A stretch of 64,000 nucleotides of DNA. It comes from Flavobacteriales bacterium (lineage in GTDB: Bacteria > Bacteroidota > Bacteroidia > Flavobacteriales > UBA7312). Every line of letters starts with the position of its first letter. Positions within the stretch are counted from its first letter, which is position 1. Location of the stretch: the NCBI GenBank assembly GCA_016779935.1, contig JADHMQ010000004.1, positions 1-64,000 of the forward strand, in the 5' to 3' direction. The position numbers were made by a program, and so were the translations under genes. Under the pieces are notes generated by a model. That model ran no database searches. It was not told where the DNA came from and saw only the letters and a program-made list of their open reading frames with translations. Shown here piece by piece: positions 7,842-16,466 of the stretch.

Positions 7842-7974
7842 CGACAGGATCATATTAATTTCCTCCATGGTTGAGAGGAATTCAGCTGGTTTAATACTGT
7901 GGTTCGATATTTGAATTGAGTAGTCTCGGGATCATGACTATTTTCATGTTTTAACCTAAAACCTTGCGTAAACC
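7842..7974. other. Likely edge of the accessory block
   Basis: Non-coding, between the last accessory gene and the tRNA-Asn terminator. I see no recognisable attachment-site repeat of the tRNA here. Confidence 0.3.
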
Positions 7975-8020
7975 TTGAAAAAAGAAAAAGGGTTACAAAC
8001 TTCAATTGTCTGTAACCCTT
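7975..8020 (-). terminator. Rho-independent terminator after tRNA-Asn
   Basis: On the minus strand AAGGGTTACA (8020-8011) pairs with TGTAACCCTT (7997-7988), followed by a T-rich run down to 7975. It belongs to the tRNA and is intact. Confidence 0.85.
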
Positions 8021-8033
8021 CTAAATTTCTTTG

Positions 8034-8107
8034 CTCCCCCTCTTGGGCTCGAACCAAGGACCCTCTGATTAACAGTCAGATGCTCTAACCAACTGAGCTA
8101 AGGAGGA
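8034..8107 (-). tRNA. tRNA-Asn (GTT)
   Basis: 74 nucleotides with a seven-pair acceptor stem (TCCTCCT / AGGGGGA), D arm TAGCTCAGTTGGTTAGAGC, anticodon arm CTGACT-GTT-AATCAG and T loop GGTTCGAGCCC. The discriminator is G and CCA is not encoded. The 3' end points at the accessory region, the usual orientation for a tRNA used as an integration hot spot, though no duplicated 3' end is visible inside the window. Confidence 0.95.
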
Positions 8108-8132
8108 AAAATTGGAGTGCAATATTACTACA

Positions 8133-8158
8133 TTGCAAATAATTATGCAATACATTTG
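8133..8158 (+). promoter_or_regulatory. Promoter of sugar kinase gene
   Basis: TTG at 8133-8135 and a perfect -7 box TACATTTG at 8151-8158 lie upstream of the ATG at 8181. The box shows that the longer frame beginning at 8112 is not the real start. Confidence 0.5.
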
Positions 8159-8180
8159 CAAAAATAAAATTTTAAAAGTT

Positions 8181-9104
8181 ATGAGTTTATTAGTTGTAGG
8201 AACAGTTGCTTTCGATGCTATTGAAACACCATTTGGTAAAACAGATAAAATTATAGGTGGCGCAGCTACCTATATAGGATTGTCAGCCTCAAAGTTTCAT
8301 AAGGACATTAATTTAGTTTCAGTGGTGGGAGGCGACTTCCCTCAGTCTGCAATAGATATGTTACATAACCATAGGGTTGATACAAAAGGTCTCCAAATTA
8401 AAGAAGGCGAAAAAACATTTTTCTGGTCTGGAAGGTATCATAATGATATGAATACTAGAGACACAATGGACACCCAACTTAATGTACTAGAAACATTTAA
8501 CCCTGTTGTTCCAACCGAATACCAAAACTGTGAGCTTTTAATGTTAGGAAACCTTATGCCTAGCATTCAGCAAAAAGTACTAGATCAATTGGAAGAAAGA
8601 CCAAAACTGATAGTATTGGACACCATGAACTTTTGGATGGACAACTTTCTGGACGACCTCATGATTGCTTTAAAAAACGTTGACGTACTCACTATTAATG
8701 ATGAAGAAGCACGTCAATTGTCGGGGGAATATTCGCTAGTAAAAGCAGCAAAAAAGATATTGTCATTTGGACCAAAGTTTCTAATTATTAAAAAAGGGGA
8801 GCACGGTGCTCTCTTATTTAATTCAGAAGAAGTCTTTTTTGCTCCCGCCCTACCACTAGAAGATGTGTTTGACCCAACAGGGGCTGGTGACACCTTTGCA
8901 GGCGGCTTTGTGGGCCATCTTTGTGCCACTAAAGACTATTCCTTTGAGAACATGAAAAGAGCTGTAATAATAGGTTCTGCGATGGCGTCTTTTTGTGTAG
9001 AAAAATTTGGAACAGAACGAATGGATGGCCTTTCTAAGGATGAGGTTAATCGCCGTATTTCAGAATTTATAGACTTGGTTCAGTTCGACATACAGCTTGT
9101 CTAA
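8181..9104 (+). CDS. PfkB-family carbohydrate/nucleoside kinase
   Basis: 307 residues from the ATG at 8181. The C-terminal PfkB signature DPTGAGDTFAGGF begins at residue 231, with Asp237 as the predicted catalytic base and the GAGD anion hole. The N-terminal GGAATYIGLSASK region is the usual substrate-side glycine segment. Ribokinase-fold enzymes phosphorylate sugars or nucleosides with ATP. The substrate cannot be told from sequence alone. An in-frame ATG at 8112 exists but lies before the predicted promoter, so the shorter form is chosen. It stands alone, next to the tRNA. Confidence 0.88.
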   Translation: MSLLVVGTVAFDAIETPFGKTDKIIGGAATYIGLSASKFHKDINLVSVVGGDFPQSAIDMLHNHRVDTKGLQIKEGEKTFFWSGRYHNDMNTRDTMDTQLNVLETFNPVVPTEYQNCELLMLGNLMPSIQQKVLDQLEERPKLIVLDTMNFWMDNFLDDLMIALKNVDVLTINDEEARQLSGEYSLVKAAKKILSFGPKFLIIKKGEHGALLFNSEEVFFAPALPLEDVFDPTGAGDTFAGGFVGHLCATKDYSFENMKRAVIIGSAMASFCVEKFGTERMDGLSKDEVNRRISEFIDLVQFDIQLV

Positions 9105-9106
9105 TC

Positions 9107-9574
9107 CTATTCAAAAACAATAAGGACAGCGTTTTTTTCAACGCTATTGCTTTTTTTGGCGTGCACCTTTTGTACTATACCGTTTCTGGTAGATTTAATA
9201 ATGTTTTCCATTTTCATAGCCTCCAACACAATGAGCCCGTCTCCTTCATTGATAGTATCTCCAGCTTTTACTAAGATGTCCAAGACCTGACCTGGCATTG
9301 GAGCTTTAACCTCATTATCCTTCTTATTAGAAGCGGTATCTAGCCCCATTTGATTTAATAAATCGTCATATTTGTCTTTTAGCACGACATCATAAAGCCG
9401 ATTATTGATTTGTAGACAGACTTCTTTTTTAGAAGTGTCTAAACGCACCACATCAGCTAAATAAGATTTATTCTTGTAGATAATTTGAAACTGACCGTCT
9501 TTTACTTCGATACAGTCCCAACTAATATCATCTTCAAGGGAAAATTCAAGACCTTTATTTATTACAGCTTTCAC
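9107..9574 (-). CDS. Biotin carboxyl carrier-type protein
   Basis: 155 residues with a GTG start. The C-terminal 70 residues are a biotinyl/lipoyl domain with the biotin-attachment motif EAMKM, the acceptor being Lys121, preceded by the MPGQVLDILVKAGD segment. The N-terminal half is a short beta-rich region seen in carrier subunits of acyl-CoA carboxylases of Bacteroidota. The partner carboxylase and transcarboxylase genes are not in the window, so acetyl-CoA versus propionyl-CoA use is open. The -7 box at 9579-9586 puts the transcript start at or next to the GTG, so the mRNA is probably leaderless. It faces the sugar kinase with a two-base gap. Confidence 0.9.
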   Translation of the reverse strand: MKAVINKGLEFSLEDDISWDCIEVKDGQFQIIYKNKSYLADVVRLDTSKKEVCLQINNRLYDVVLKDKYDDLLNQMGLDTASNKKDNEVKAPMPGQVLDILVKAGDTINEGDGLIVLEAMKMENIIKSTRNGIVQKVHAKKSNSVEKNAVLIVFE

Positions 9575-9578
9575 ACTA

Positions 9579-9586
9579 CAAATTTA
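9579..9586 (-). promoter_or_regulatory. -7 box four bases before a GTG start
   Basis: TAAATTTG on the minus strand ends four bases before the GTG at 9574, implying a leaderless mRNA for the biotin carrier gene. Confidence 0.5.
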
Positions 9587-9626
9587 ACAAAGAAATGTTG
9601 TTACTTTTACACCCTCACAAAATTAT

Positions 9627-12080
9627 ATTATAGAAACACTGATAGCAATTGCCTTAGCGCTTCTAGTAAGTACTAACACACCAAAAGTAGAATACGCAGA
9701 GAAACTAGAGGAAAAGGAAATATATAACCCTTCGCGAACCCGCCTAAATGACCTTATTCATACAGACTTATCTGTTCGCTTTAATTGGGAAAAACAACAT
9801 CTATTAGCAACAGCAGAGCTTACATTAAAACCGTATTTTCACTCAACCAATCAATTAATACTAGACGCAAAAGGCTTTGACATACACTCTATAAGTATGA
9901 ATGGGGAGGAGCTGCAATACGATTACGACAACCTTCTATTAGACATACAACTCGATAGAGTTTACGACAGAACTGAAGAGTATACCATTACAATAAAGTA
10001 CACCGCAAAACCAAATGAACTTGCTGTTGAAGGAAGCAACGCCATCACAGATGCTAAAGGCTTATGTTTTATAAACCCACTTGGAGAAGATAAAAATAAA
10101 CCCATGCAAATTTGGACCCAAGGCGAAACTGAAGCTAGCTCGTGTTGGTTTCCAACAATAGATTCTCCTAATGAAAGAACAACCCAAGACATAGACATTA
10201 CTGTAAAGAATAAGTTCACAACCCTATCAAATGGTTTATTGCTAAAAAGTGTTGATAATGAAGACGGCACAAGAACAGACTTTTGGGAGCAAAAGTTAGG
10301 ACACACCCCTTATTTAGCGATGATGGCTATTGGAGAATTCAACATCACATACGATAATTGGAAAGATAAAGATGTAACCTACTATTTAGAAGACGATTAC
10401 CATAAAAACGCAAGAGCTATTTTTGGAAGAACACCAGAGATGATAGATTATTTTTCAAACCTTTTAGGCGTTGATTATCCTTGCGAAAAATACGCTCAAG
10501 TAGTTGTTAGAGACTTTGTATCTGGAGCAATGGAAAACACAACAGCAGTTATTCACGGCGAATTTGTTCAGATGACCGAAAGGGAGCTTGTTGACAGACA
10601 TGAAGATGACATTATTGCTCATGAACTTTTTCACCATTGGTTTGGTGATTTGGTAACTTGTGAATCTTGGGCAAACCTTCTTTTGAACGAATCCTTTGCA
10701 ACATATGGCGAATACATTTGGAGGGAAAAGTGGCTTGGGAGACTTGAGGCAGATATGCATCTAGAAAATGATCTCCAAAACTATTTGAATGAATCAAGAG
10801 TTGAACAAAAAGACATGATTCGCTTTAATTACGAAGACAAAGAAGATATGTTTGATAACCATTCGTATGCAAAAGGCGGGCGAATATTACACATGTTGCG
10901 GTACTATCTTGGTGATGACGCCTTTTACAGCGGGCTGCAAAAATATCTTGAAGACAACGCTTTTAAAACGGTAGAAATTCACCAATTGAGGCTGGCCATG
11001 GAAGAGGTATCGGGCGAGGATTTGAATTGGTTTTTTAACCAATGGTTTTTAGCTTCTGGACACCCTATTTTGGCAGTCGACTATAAGTACAATGAAGCTA
11101 AAAAACAACAAACGGTAATTGTTGAGCAAATTCAAGATCAAGGCACCACCCCTGTTTATAGACTGCCTTTTAACATTGATATTTATGAGGACGGACAAAC
11201 AAAAAGACACGGTGTAACCATGACGGAGTCAAAACACGAATTCGTGTTTGATGTGAACAGTAAACCAATAAATATCATTGTTGACGCGGAGCACGTCTTA
11301 TTGGCTGAGGTTTTCGAAGAAAAACCTGATGATTGGTGGATAGAACAAATGCATTCACCCTTATATATGGACATGGTGTTTGCGCTCCGAAATGTAGGTG
11401 AAAAAGGTAAAGAAAACGCCATTCTTCACGCCCTAAACAACAATAACCGGCCCATTCAGCTTGCGGGAATTGAAGGGGCGGAATCATTTAAAAATAAAGA
11501 AGACCTTTCTGGTATTATTGAGCAACAAGCTAAGTACAATACAAATACCGAGGTTAGGTCTCAAGCGATACTGTTTTTATCAGAACTAGAAAACAGTTCA
11601 GAATACGAAGAGCTTTTTGAAGAAGCTATAGCTGAAAAATCTCTTTATGTTTCGGGCGCTGGTTTAAAAGGCTTGTCTAAATTAAATTCAGAAAAGGCCC
11701 TTGAACTAGCAAAGGATTTGGAAGACGATTTACCAAGAGTTGTTTCCGATCTTTATGCCGATTATGGCGGGATTGATAAAATGGAATTTCTCAAAAATCA
11801 ATTGTTAAGTTCTAACGGTTATAAGCAATATTACGCCTCTATGTATTACTCATCCTTTTTGAAAAGACAAGACCTAAATGTAATGCTAGATGGTGTTCCC
11901 GCTTTAGAAAGCACTTTAGAAAACGCTCAATCTTGGATGAAGCGAGTAAAAACATATTTGTTCAATGATTTAAAAGCAGACATCAGTACAAAGCTAAAAA
12001 CAGAAAAAGACGCAGAGCTTAAAGAAAAAGGCAAAGCAACAATAAAGAGGTTTAAAATTGCAAAAACAATGGGCCTATAA
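9627..12080 (+). CDS. M1-family aminopeptidase, non-canonical start
   Basis: Zinc aminopeptidase with the GAMEN substrate motif at about 300-304 and HELFH...E zinc site (about His332, Glu333, His336, Glu355 counted from 9627). The first ATG in frame is at 9897, but the frame is open and plainly coding further up. Translation from an ATT (9627) or ATA (9630) gives a signal-peptide-like start (ETLIAIALALLVSTN) and restores the N-terminal beta domain, for about 816 residues, a normal size for exported Bacteroidota M1 enzymes. No ATG, GTG or TTG lies in frame between the upstream stop at 9585 and 9897. A C-terminal HEAT-like helical half follows. It probably trims peptides in the periplasm. The last six bases overlap the end of rnhA. 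Confidence 0.9.
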   Translation: MIETLIAIALALLVSTNTPKVEYAEKLEEKEIYNPSRTRLNDLIHTDLSVRFNWEKQHLLATAELTLKPYFHSTNQLILDAKGFDIHSISMNGEELQYDYDNLLLDIQLDRVYDRTEEYTITIKYTAKPNELAVEGSNAITDAKGLCFINPLGEDKNKPMQIWTQGETEASSCWFPTIDSPNERTTQDIDITVKNKFTTLSNGLLLKSVDNEDGTRTDFWEQKLGHTPYLAMMAIGEFNITYDNWKDKDVTYYLEDDYHKNARAIFGRTPEMIDYFSNLLGVDYPCEKYAQVVVRDFVSGAMENTTAVIHGEFVQMTERELVDRHEDDIIAHELFHHWFGDLVTCESWANLLLNESFATYGEYIWREKWLGRLEADMHLENDLQNYLNESRVEQKDMIRFNYEDKEDMFDNHSYAKGGRILHMLRYYLGDDAFYSGLQKYLEDNAFKTVEIHQLRLAMEEVSGEDLNWFFNQWFLASGHPILAVDYKYNEAKKQQTVIVEQIQDQGTTPVYRLPFNIDIYEDGQTKRHGVTMTESKHEFVFDVNSKPINIIVDAEHVLLAEVFEEKPDDWWIEQMHSPLYMDMVFALRNVGEKGKENAILHALNNNNRPIQLAGIEGAESFKNKEDLSGIIEQQAKYNTNTEVRSQAILFLSELENSSEYEELFEEAIAEKSLYVSGAGLKGLSKLNSEKALELAKDLEDDLPRVVSDLYADYGGIDKMEFLKNQLLSSNGYKQYYASMYYSSFLKRQDLNVMLDGVPALESTLENAQSWMKRVKTYLFNDLKADISTKLKTEKDAELKEKGKATIKRFKIAKTMGL

Positions 12081-12557
12081 TAAGGAGGGGTTTTGATTTT
12101 GGGAGTTTTCATAACCCCTGTCAACCTCATGATGTTTTTCAGCTTCAGCAGCAGCAACCGCTAGCTTATCACAACGCTCGTTTTCCACATTATTATTGTG
12201 GCCTTTTACCCATATAAATTTAACGTTGTGTTTATTGTATATTTTTAAGAAACGTTTCCAGAGGTCGGCATTCTTTTTTTTGTCAAAAAACTTCTTTTCC
12301 CAAGCGAATACCCATCTTTTTTCGACCGCGTCAACCACATATTTTGAGTCTGAAAAAACAAGCACATCCATAGGTCGAGCTTTTAGCATTTCTAAAGCGA
12401 CGATAACACTCAATAACTCCATTCGGTTATTGGTGGTTTTTCTAAAACCTTTAGCCACCTCTTTTCTATGCCCCTCATCTGAAAGAAGAACAATACCGTA
12501 GCCGCCAGGACCAGGGTTTCCTTTAGATGAGCCGTCAGTATATATTTTAATACCCAT
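12075..12557 (-). CDS. rnhA: Ribonuclease HI
   Basis: 160 residues. The four acidic catalytic residues are visible as Asp8 (YTDGSS), Glu47 (NNRMEL), Asp70 (VFSDSKY) and Asp130 (ERCDKLA), with the flexible-loop His120 in VKGH. It cuts the RNA of RNA-DNA hybrids to remove R-loops and primers. The gene is downstream of marC and purN in a tight minus-strand run (the marC stop and rnhA start share base 12557) and converges on the aminopeptidase gene with a six-base overlap. Confidence 0.96.
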   Translation of the reverse strand: MGIKIYTDGSSKGNPGPGGYGIVLLSDEGHRKEVAKGFRKTTNNRMELLSVIVALEMLKARPMDVLVFSDSKYVVDAVEKRWVFAWEKKFFDKKKNADLWKRFLKIYNKHNVKFIWVKGHNNNVENERCDKLAVAAAEAEKHHEVDRGYENSQNQNPSLL

Positions 12558-13138
12558 TAGTTAAACAAGACTTTAATGTTACTACTAAATAATTTGATAG
12601 CGATAGCTAAAAGCACAATACCAAACACCTTTCTCAGTATAGCAATTCCGCCAGCACCTAATAAGCGTTCAATTTTTCCAGTAAGCTTCAAAACAACAAA
12701 CACCAAAAGGATATTTAAGAAAATAGCAGCGGCTATATTTATTGCTTCAAATTCTGCCCTAAGAGAAAGTATAGTAGTCATTGAGCCCGCTCCAGCTATG
12801 ATAGGAAAAGCTAAAGGCACAATGGAGGCTGTTTTTGCAGTAGAGCCATCATCCTTAAACAGGTTAACATTTAGCACCATTTCCAAGGCTATAATAAATA
12901 TAATTATGGAACCAGCAACCGCGAAGGAGTTAACATCAATGCCAATAAAGCCTATCAATTGCTCACCTAAGATTAAAAAACCTAGCATAATTAGTAGAGA
13001 AACAATACTTGCTCTTAAGGATGATATTTCACCAGCTTTCCGTTTGATGTCCAAAATGATAGGTATAGAGCCGAGGATATCTATTACAGCGAACAGCACC
13101 ATAAAAGCCGTAGCAACCTCATTAAGTATTAAATTCAT
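12557..13138 (-). CDS. MarC-family integral membrane protein
   Basis: 193 residues from the ATG at 13138, or 199 from 13156. There are six predicted transmembrane segments. Characteristic MarC features are the N-terminal FAVIDILGSIPI helix and the central PLAFPIIAGAGSMTTI motif, conserved in UPF0056 proteins. The family spans the inner membrane and its transport substrate is unsettled; the old link to multidrug resistance has not held up. The start overlaps the end of purN. Confidence 0.9.
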   Translation of the reverse strand: MNLILNEVATAFMVLFAVIDILGSIPIILDIKRKAGEISSLRASIVSLLIMLGFLILGEQLIGFIGIDVNSFAVAGSIIIFIIALEMVLNVNLFKDDGSTAKTASIVPLAFPIIAGAGSMTTILSLRAEFEAINIAAAIFLNILLVFVVLKLTGKIERLLGAGGIAILRKVFGIVLLAIAIKLFSSNIKVLFN

Positions 13139-13706
13139 AACGAATGGTTTTTTCAATAATTAGCGGAAAATAAGTGTGTTCAAGCTGTTGTATTTTTTTC
13201 GATAAGCTATTTATTGTTTCACCCTCATCAATAGCTATAGATTTTTGAAAAATGATTTTACCTTCATCATATTCGTTAGAAACATAATGAATGCTAATAC
13301 CGCTTTCCACCTCATTATTATCTAATACAGCCTTGTGAACATGTGTCCCAAACATACCCTTGCCACCAAATTTTGGCAACAGTGAAGGATGAATATTTAT
13401 AATTTTGTTTTTGTAAGAATCAACCAAATCAATAGGAATTTGTCGCAAAAAACCAGCTAAAACAATAAAATCGATACCCAAAGACCTTAAATAGGTGTCA
13501 ATTTCTCCACTCTTTTTAAACGTTTCATTGTTAAAAACAATGGTGTCAACCCCCATTTTTTGAGCGTTTTTAAGCCCCTCAGCCCCTGTTTTATTACTCA
13601 AGACCAAAGCCACCTCAATAGCATCATTTCCCTTAAAATACTTGATAATATTCAAAGCGTTTGAGCCTTTGCCTGAAATAAATATTGCTAACCTAAACTT
13701 ACCCAT
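13122..13706 (-). CDS. purN: Phosphoribosylglycinamide formyltransferase 1
   Basis: 194 residues. The formyl transferase triad is present: Asn104, His106 (IINIHPSLLP) and Asp147 (EYDEGK), and the GSN phosphate-binding turn is near residue 14. It transfers a formyl group from 10-formyl-tetrahydrofolate to GAR in purine synthesis. It heads the purN-marC-rnhA run. A -7 box (TATTTTTG, 13717-13724 minus) ends ten bases before the ATG. Confidence 0.95.
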   Translation of the reverse strand: MGKFRLAIFISGKGSNALNIIKYFKGNDAIEVALVLSNKTGAEGLKNAQKMGVDTIVFNNETFKKSGEIDTYLRSLGIDFIVLAGFLRQIPIDLVDSYKNKIINIHPSLLPKFGGKGMFGTHVHKAVLDNNEVESGISIHYVSNEYDEGKIIFQKSIAIDEGETINSLSKKIQQLEHTYFPLIIEKTIRYEFNT

Positions 13707-13716
13707 CTTTAGAAGT

Positions 13717-13724
13717 CAAAAATA
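13717..13724 (-). promoter_or_regulatory. -7 box of purN
   Basis: TATTTTTG on the minus strand, matching TAnnTTTG, ten bases from the purN start codon. Confidence 0.5.
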
Positions 13725-13838
13725 GAACTATTTTAAAAGCAATTATTTTAAATAATCAATAAATACAAACGCCTTCGCTTGTTTTATATTTAAAAAGTAC
13801 ATTTATTTGCAACTTGTTTAATAAAAAACTTTCATTTC

Positions 13839-14069
13839 ATGTCTGATACTGCAACAAAAGTAAAAGCAATTATAGTAGATAAATTAGGTGTTGACGAAGC
13901 AGAGGTTTCACCAGAAGCAAGCTTCACTAATGATTTAGGTGCTGATTCTTTAGACACTGTTGAATTAATAATGGAATTCGAAAAAGAATTCGACATTCAA
14001 ATTCCAGACGATCAAGCAGAGGCTATTGTCACTGTTGGAGACGCTATTTCGTTCATCGAAAAGGCTTAA
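13839..14069 (+). CDS. acpP: Acyl carrier protein
   Basis: 76 acidic residues with the phosphopantetheine site Ser37 in GADSLDTVE. It carries the growing acyl chain in type II fatty acid synthesis. It sits 16 bases before fabF in the classic acpP-fabF-rnc order. A TTG at 13779-13781 and TTTATTTG at 13802-13809, about 20 bases apart, form a plausible promoter. Confidence 0.98.
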   Translation: MSDTATKVKAIIVDKLGVDEAEVSPEASFTNDLGADSLDTVELIMEFEKEFDIQIPDDQAEAIVTVGDAISFIEKA

Positions 14070-14085
14070 ATAAAACTCTTTTCTC

Positions 14086-15330
14086 ATGTCAAGGCGAGTC
14101 GTAGTTACAGGTTTAGGCGCTCTCACTCCTATTGGTAACAATGTTTCAGAATACTGGAGCAATCTACTAAAAGGCGTAAGCGGAGCTGGACCTATCACAC
14201 GATTTGATGCAACGCAGTTTAAGACTCGTTTCGCTTGCGAAGTTAAAGACTTCGTGCCAACAGATTTTTTAGACAGGAAGGAAGCGCGTAAGCTAGATAT
14301 GTATGCCATCTATGCGATGGTGGCCGTTTCTGAAGCTATGGAAGACGCCTCTTTCGACCTAGAAAACATGGATCTTGATAGGGCAGGCGTAATATGGGGC
14401 TCAGGTATTGGAGGTTTAGACACCTTCTTAAAGGAGTGTGGCGATTTTGCTACTGGCTCTGGAGCACCACGATTCAATCCGTTTTTCATTCCAAAAATGA
14501 TAGCCGACATCGCTGCCGGTCACATTTCTATTAAGTACGGTTTTAGAGGACCAAACTATGCTACGGTGTCTGCTTGTGCCTCTTCGACACACGCTTTAAT
14601 AGATGCTTTTAACTACATAAAGTGGGGAAAAGCAGACGTATTTATCTCTGGAGGCTCTGAAGCATCAATTAATGAAGCTGGAGTGGGTGGATTTAACGCT
14701 ATGCACGCCCTTTCAACACGAAATGAATCTCCACAAACGGCTTCTCGTCCTTTTGATAAAGAGAGAGATGGTTTTGTTTTAGGAGAAGGAGCAGGCGCAA
14801 TAATACTTGAGGAATACGAACACGCTAAGGCGAGGGGAGCTAAAATTTATGCTGAGGTTGTAGGCGGCGCTATGACTGCTGACGCACACCACATAACCGC
14901 TCCACACCCTGAAGGGATTGGCGCTATGAATGTTATGCGTTTAGCCATAGAAGATGCCGGCATGAAACCAGAAGATGTTGACTATATAAATGTTCATGGA
15001 ACATCTACACCGCTAGGAGACGTGGCTGAAGTAAAAGCCATTAAAGGCGTCTTTGGCGAGCATGCTAAAAAGCTTAATATTAGTTCAACAAAATCAATGA
15101 CCGGACACCTTCTAGGTGCAGCGGGAGCTGTTGAAACAATAGCATCTATTTTGGCCGTAAAAAACAATGCTGTACCCCCAACAATTAACCACTCAACAGA
15201 CGATCCTGATGTTGACCCTTCTCTAAACCTTACTTTCAATAAAGCAGAGGAAAGAGAGGTAAACGTAGCAATTTCAAACACATTTGGATTTGGTGGTCAT
15301 AATGCCTGTGTAATGGTTAAAAAAGTTTGA
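14086..15330 (+). CDS. fabF: 3-oxoacyl-[acyl-carrier-protein] synthase II
   Basis: 414 residues, the normal size. The Cys-His-His triad is complete: Cys164 (VSACASSTH), His304 (NVHGTSTPLGD) and His341 (SMTGHLLGAAGA). It condenses malonyl-ACP with acyl-ACP, elongating the chain. It lies between acpP and rnc and its stop overlaps the rnc start (TGATG). Confidence 0.98.
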   Translation: MSRRVVVTGLGALTPIGNNVSEYWSNLLKGVSGAGPITRFDATQFKTRFACEVKDFVPTDFLDRKEARKLDMYAIYAMVAVSEAMEDASFDLENMDLDRAGVIWGSGIGGLDTFLKECGDFATGSGAPRFNPFFIPKMIADIAAGHISIKYGFRGPNYATVSACASSTHALIDAFNYIKWGKADVFISGGSEASINEAGVGGFNAMHALSTRNESPQTASRPFDKERDGFVLGEGAGAIILEEYEHAKARGAKIYAEVVGGAMTADAHHITAPHPEGIGAMNVMRLAIEDAGMKPEDVDYINVHGTSTPLGDVAEVKAIKGVFGEHAKKLNISSTKSMTGHLLGAAGAVETIASILAVKNNAVPPTINHSTDDPDVDPSLNLTFNKAEEREVNVAISNTFGFGGHNACVMVKKV

Positions 15331-16028
15331 TGAAGTTTCTAGACTACATCAAAAACCAGTTAAAAACCAGAACCCCGTACGAAAAGAAACTATTTAATGT
15401 AATCGGATATTATCCAAATGACATTAACCTCTTTAATGAAGCCCTCACCCATAGATCTATAAAGAAGCGTTTAAAACACAATGAGCGTTTAGAGTACCTT
15501 GGCGACGCTATATTTGGTTCAGTAATAGCAGAAATGCTTTATACAAGCTTTCCAAAGCAAAACGAAGGTTTTTTAACACAGACACGCGCCAAGATTGTTG
15601 GTAGAAAAACGCTGAACAAACTAGCCATAAACATAGAGCTTAACAAATTATTGAAACACCAAGTAAGCTCTAACCGTTCCATTTACGGAAATGCACTTGA
15701 GGCTTTAATTGGCGCAATATTTTTAGATAAGGGCTACGATTTTACCGCTAAATTTATCGAAGAAAAACTGATTCAGCCATTTATTAACTTAAATGAATTA
15801 CTTAATGAAGTAGTCAGTTATAAAGGTAAAATACTAGAGTGGGGGCAGGCAAACAAAAAACAAGTTTCCTTTCAGCTGATAAACTCTTATGGTAAAGACC
15901 ACGAAAAGACGTATGAAGTTATGATATTAATTGAAAACGAAAACAAGGGTCAGGCTATAGGAACGTCCATTAAAAGAGCCGAAGAGTTGGCTTCAAAAGA
16001 AGCATACAAAGATTTAATACATTCATAA
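15330..16028 (+). CDS. rnc: Ribonuclease III
   Basis: 232 residues from the ATG at 15330; the frame opens one codon earlier with TTG. The signature NERLEYLGDA at 51-60 holds the catalytic acidic residues of the endonuclease domain, and residues from about 165 to the end are a double-stranded RNA-binding domain. It processes rRNA precursors and structured RNAs. It would be the host enzyme acting on the structured RNAs of this window. Confidence 0.96.
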   Translation: MKFLDYIKNQLKTRTPYEKKLFNVIGYYPNDINLFNEALTHRSIKKRLKHNERLEYLGDAIFGSVIAEMLYTSFPKQNEGFLTQTRAKIVGRKTLNKLAINIELNKLLKHQVSSNRSIYGNALEALIGAIFLDKGYDFTAKFIEEKLIQPFINLNELLNEVVSYKGKILEWGQANKKQVSFQLINSYGKDHEKTYEVMILIENENKGQAIGTSIKRAEELASKEAYKDLIHS

Positions 16029-16066
16029 AATTAAATCCAAGATAAAGGGTTATTTTAGCAGCTATT

Positions 16067-16462
16067 ATGGGAAAACAATTGTTAAAAATAGACTTGGATG
16101 TAAGTTTTTCTTTATTAGGTATTAGTTGCCATCTCAAAGATTACCGCTTTGCTTGGACACTTAACCATACGCTAAGAACACATTTTTTTAAAACTGCACC
16201 CTACATTACCCACAATTCAAACGCAGAGTTTGCCAGATATCAGCATCAGTCAGACTCAGAAGAAATAATGATATTTTCAAATAAATCGCAAGACGGCTTT
16301 TTGGTGCCCAAGAAAAAGCAGGTGGATTATTGGCTATTATTACAAAAAGAGATAGATGAACAAGACGTTCAAAAATATGTACGTTTAATTCGACAATCAG
16401 ATTTTATATTAGCTGTATTTGAGGAGAATGATAGAAAAACAAAAGAACAATTTGTATTTTAA
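16067..16462 (+). CDS. IPExxxVDY family protein
   Basis: 131 residues. This is a Bacteroidota-only family named for a motif seen here as VPKKKQVDY near residue 86-94, degenerate at its start. Function is unknown. No signal peptide or membrane segment. It is embedded between rnc and pyk, a placement I associate with this family in flavobacteria, and its stop is four bases before the pyk start. Confidence 0.8.
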   Translation: MGKQLLKIDLDVSFSLLGISCHLKDYRFAWTLNHTLRTHFFKTAPYITHNSNAEFARYQHQSDSEEIMIFSNKSQDGFLVPKKKQVDYWLLLQKEIDEQDVQKYVRLIRQSDFILAVFEENDRKTKEQFVF

Positions 16463-16466
16463 ATTT

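Noticed and set aside
7842-8033. tRNA fragment or attachment repeat left of tRNA-Asn
   Set aside because: No second copy of the tRNA 3' sequence in 1-8033; a weak resemblance near 2640 (CTCGAATCC) is too short to count.
12576-13163. A 195-residue open frame antisense to marC
   Set aside because: It mirrors the marC gene, which has a clear family pattern and operon position.
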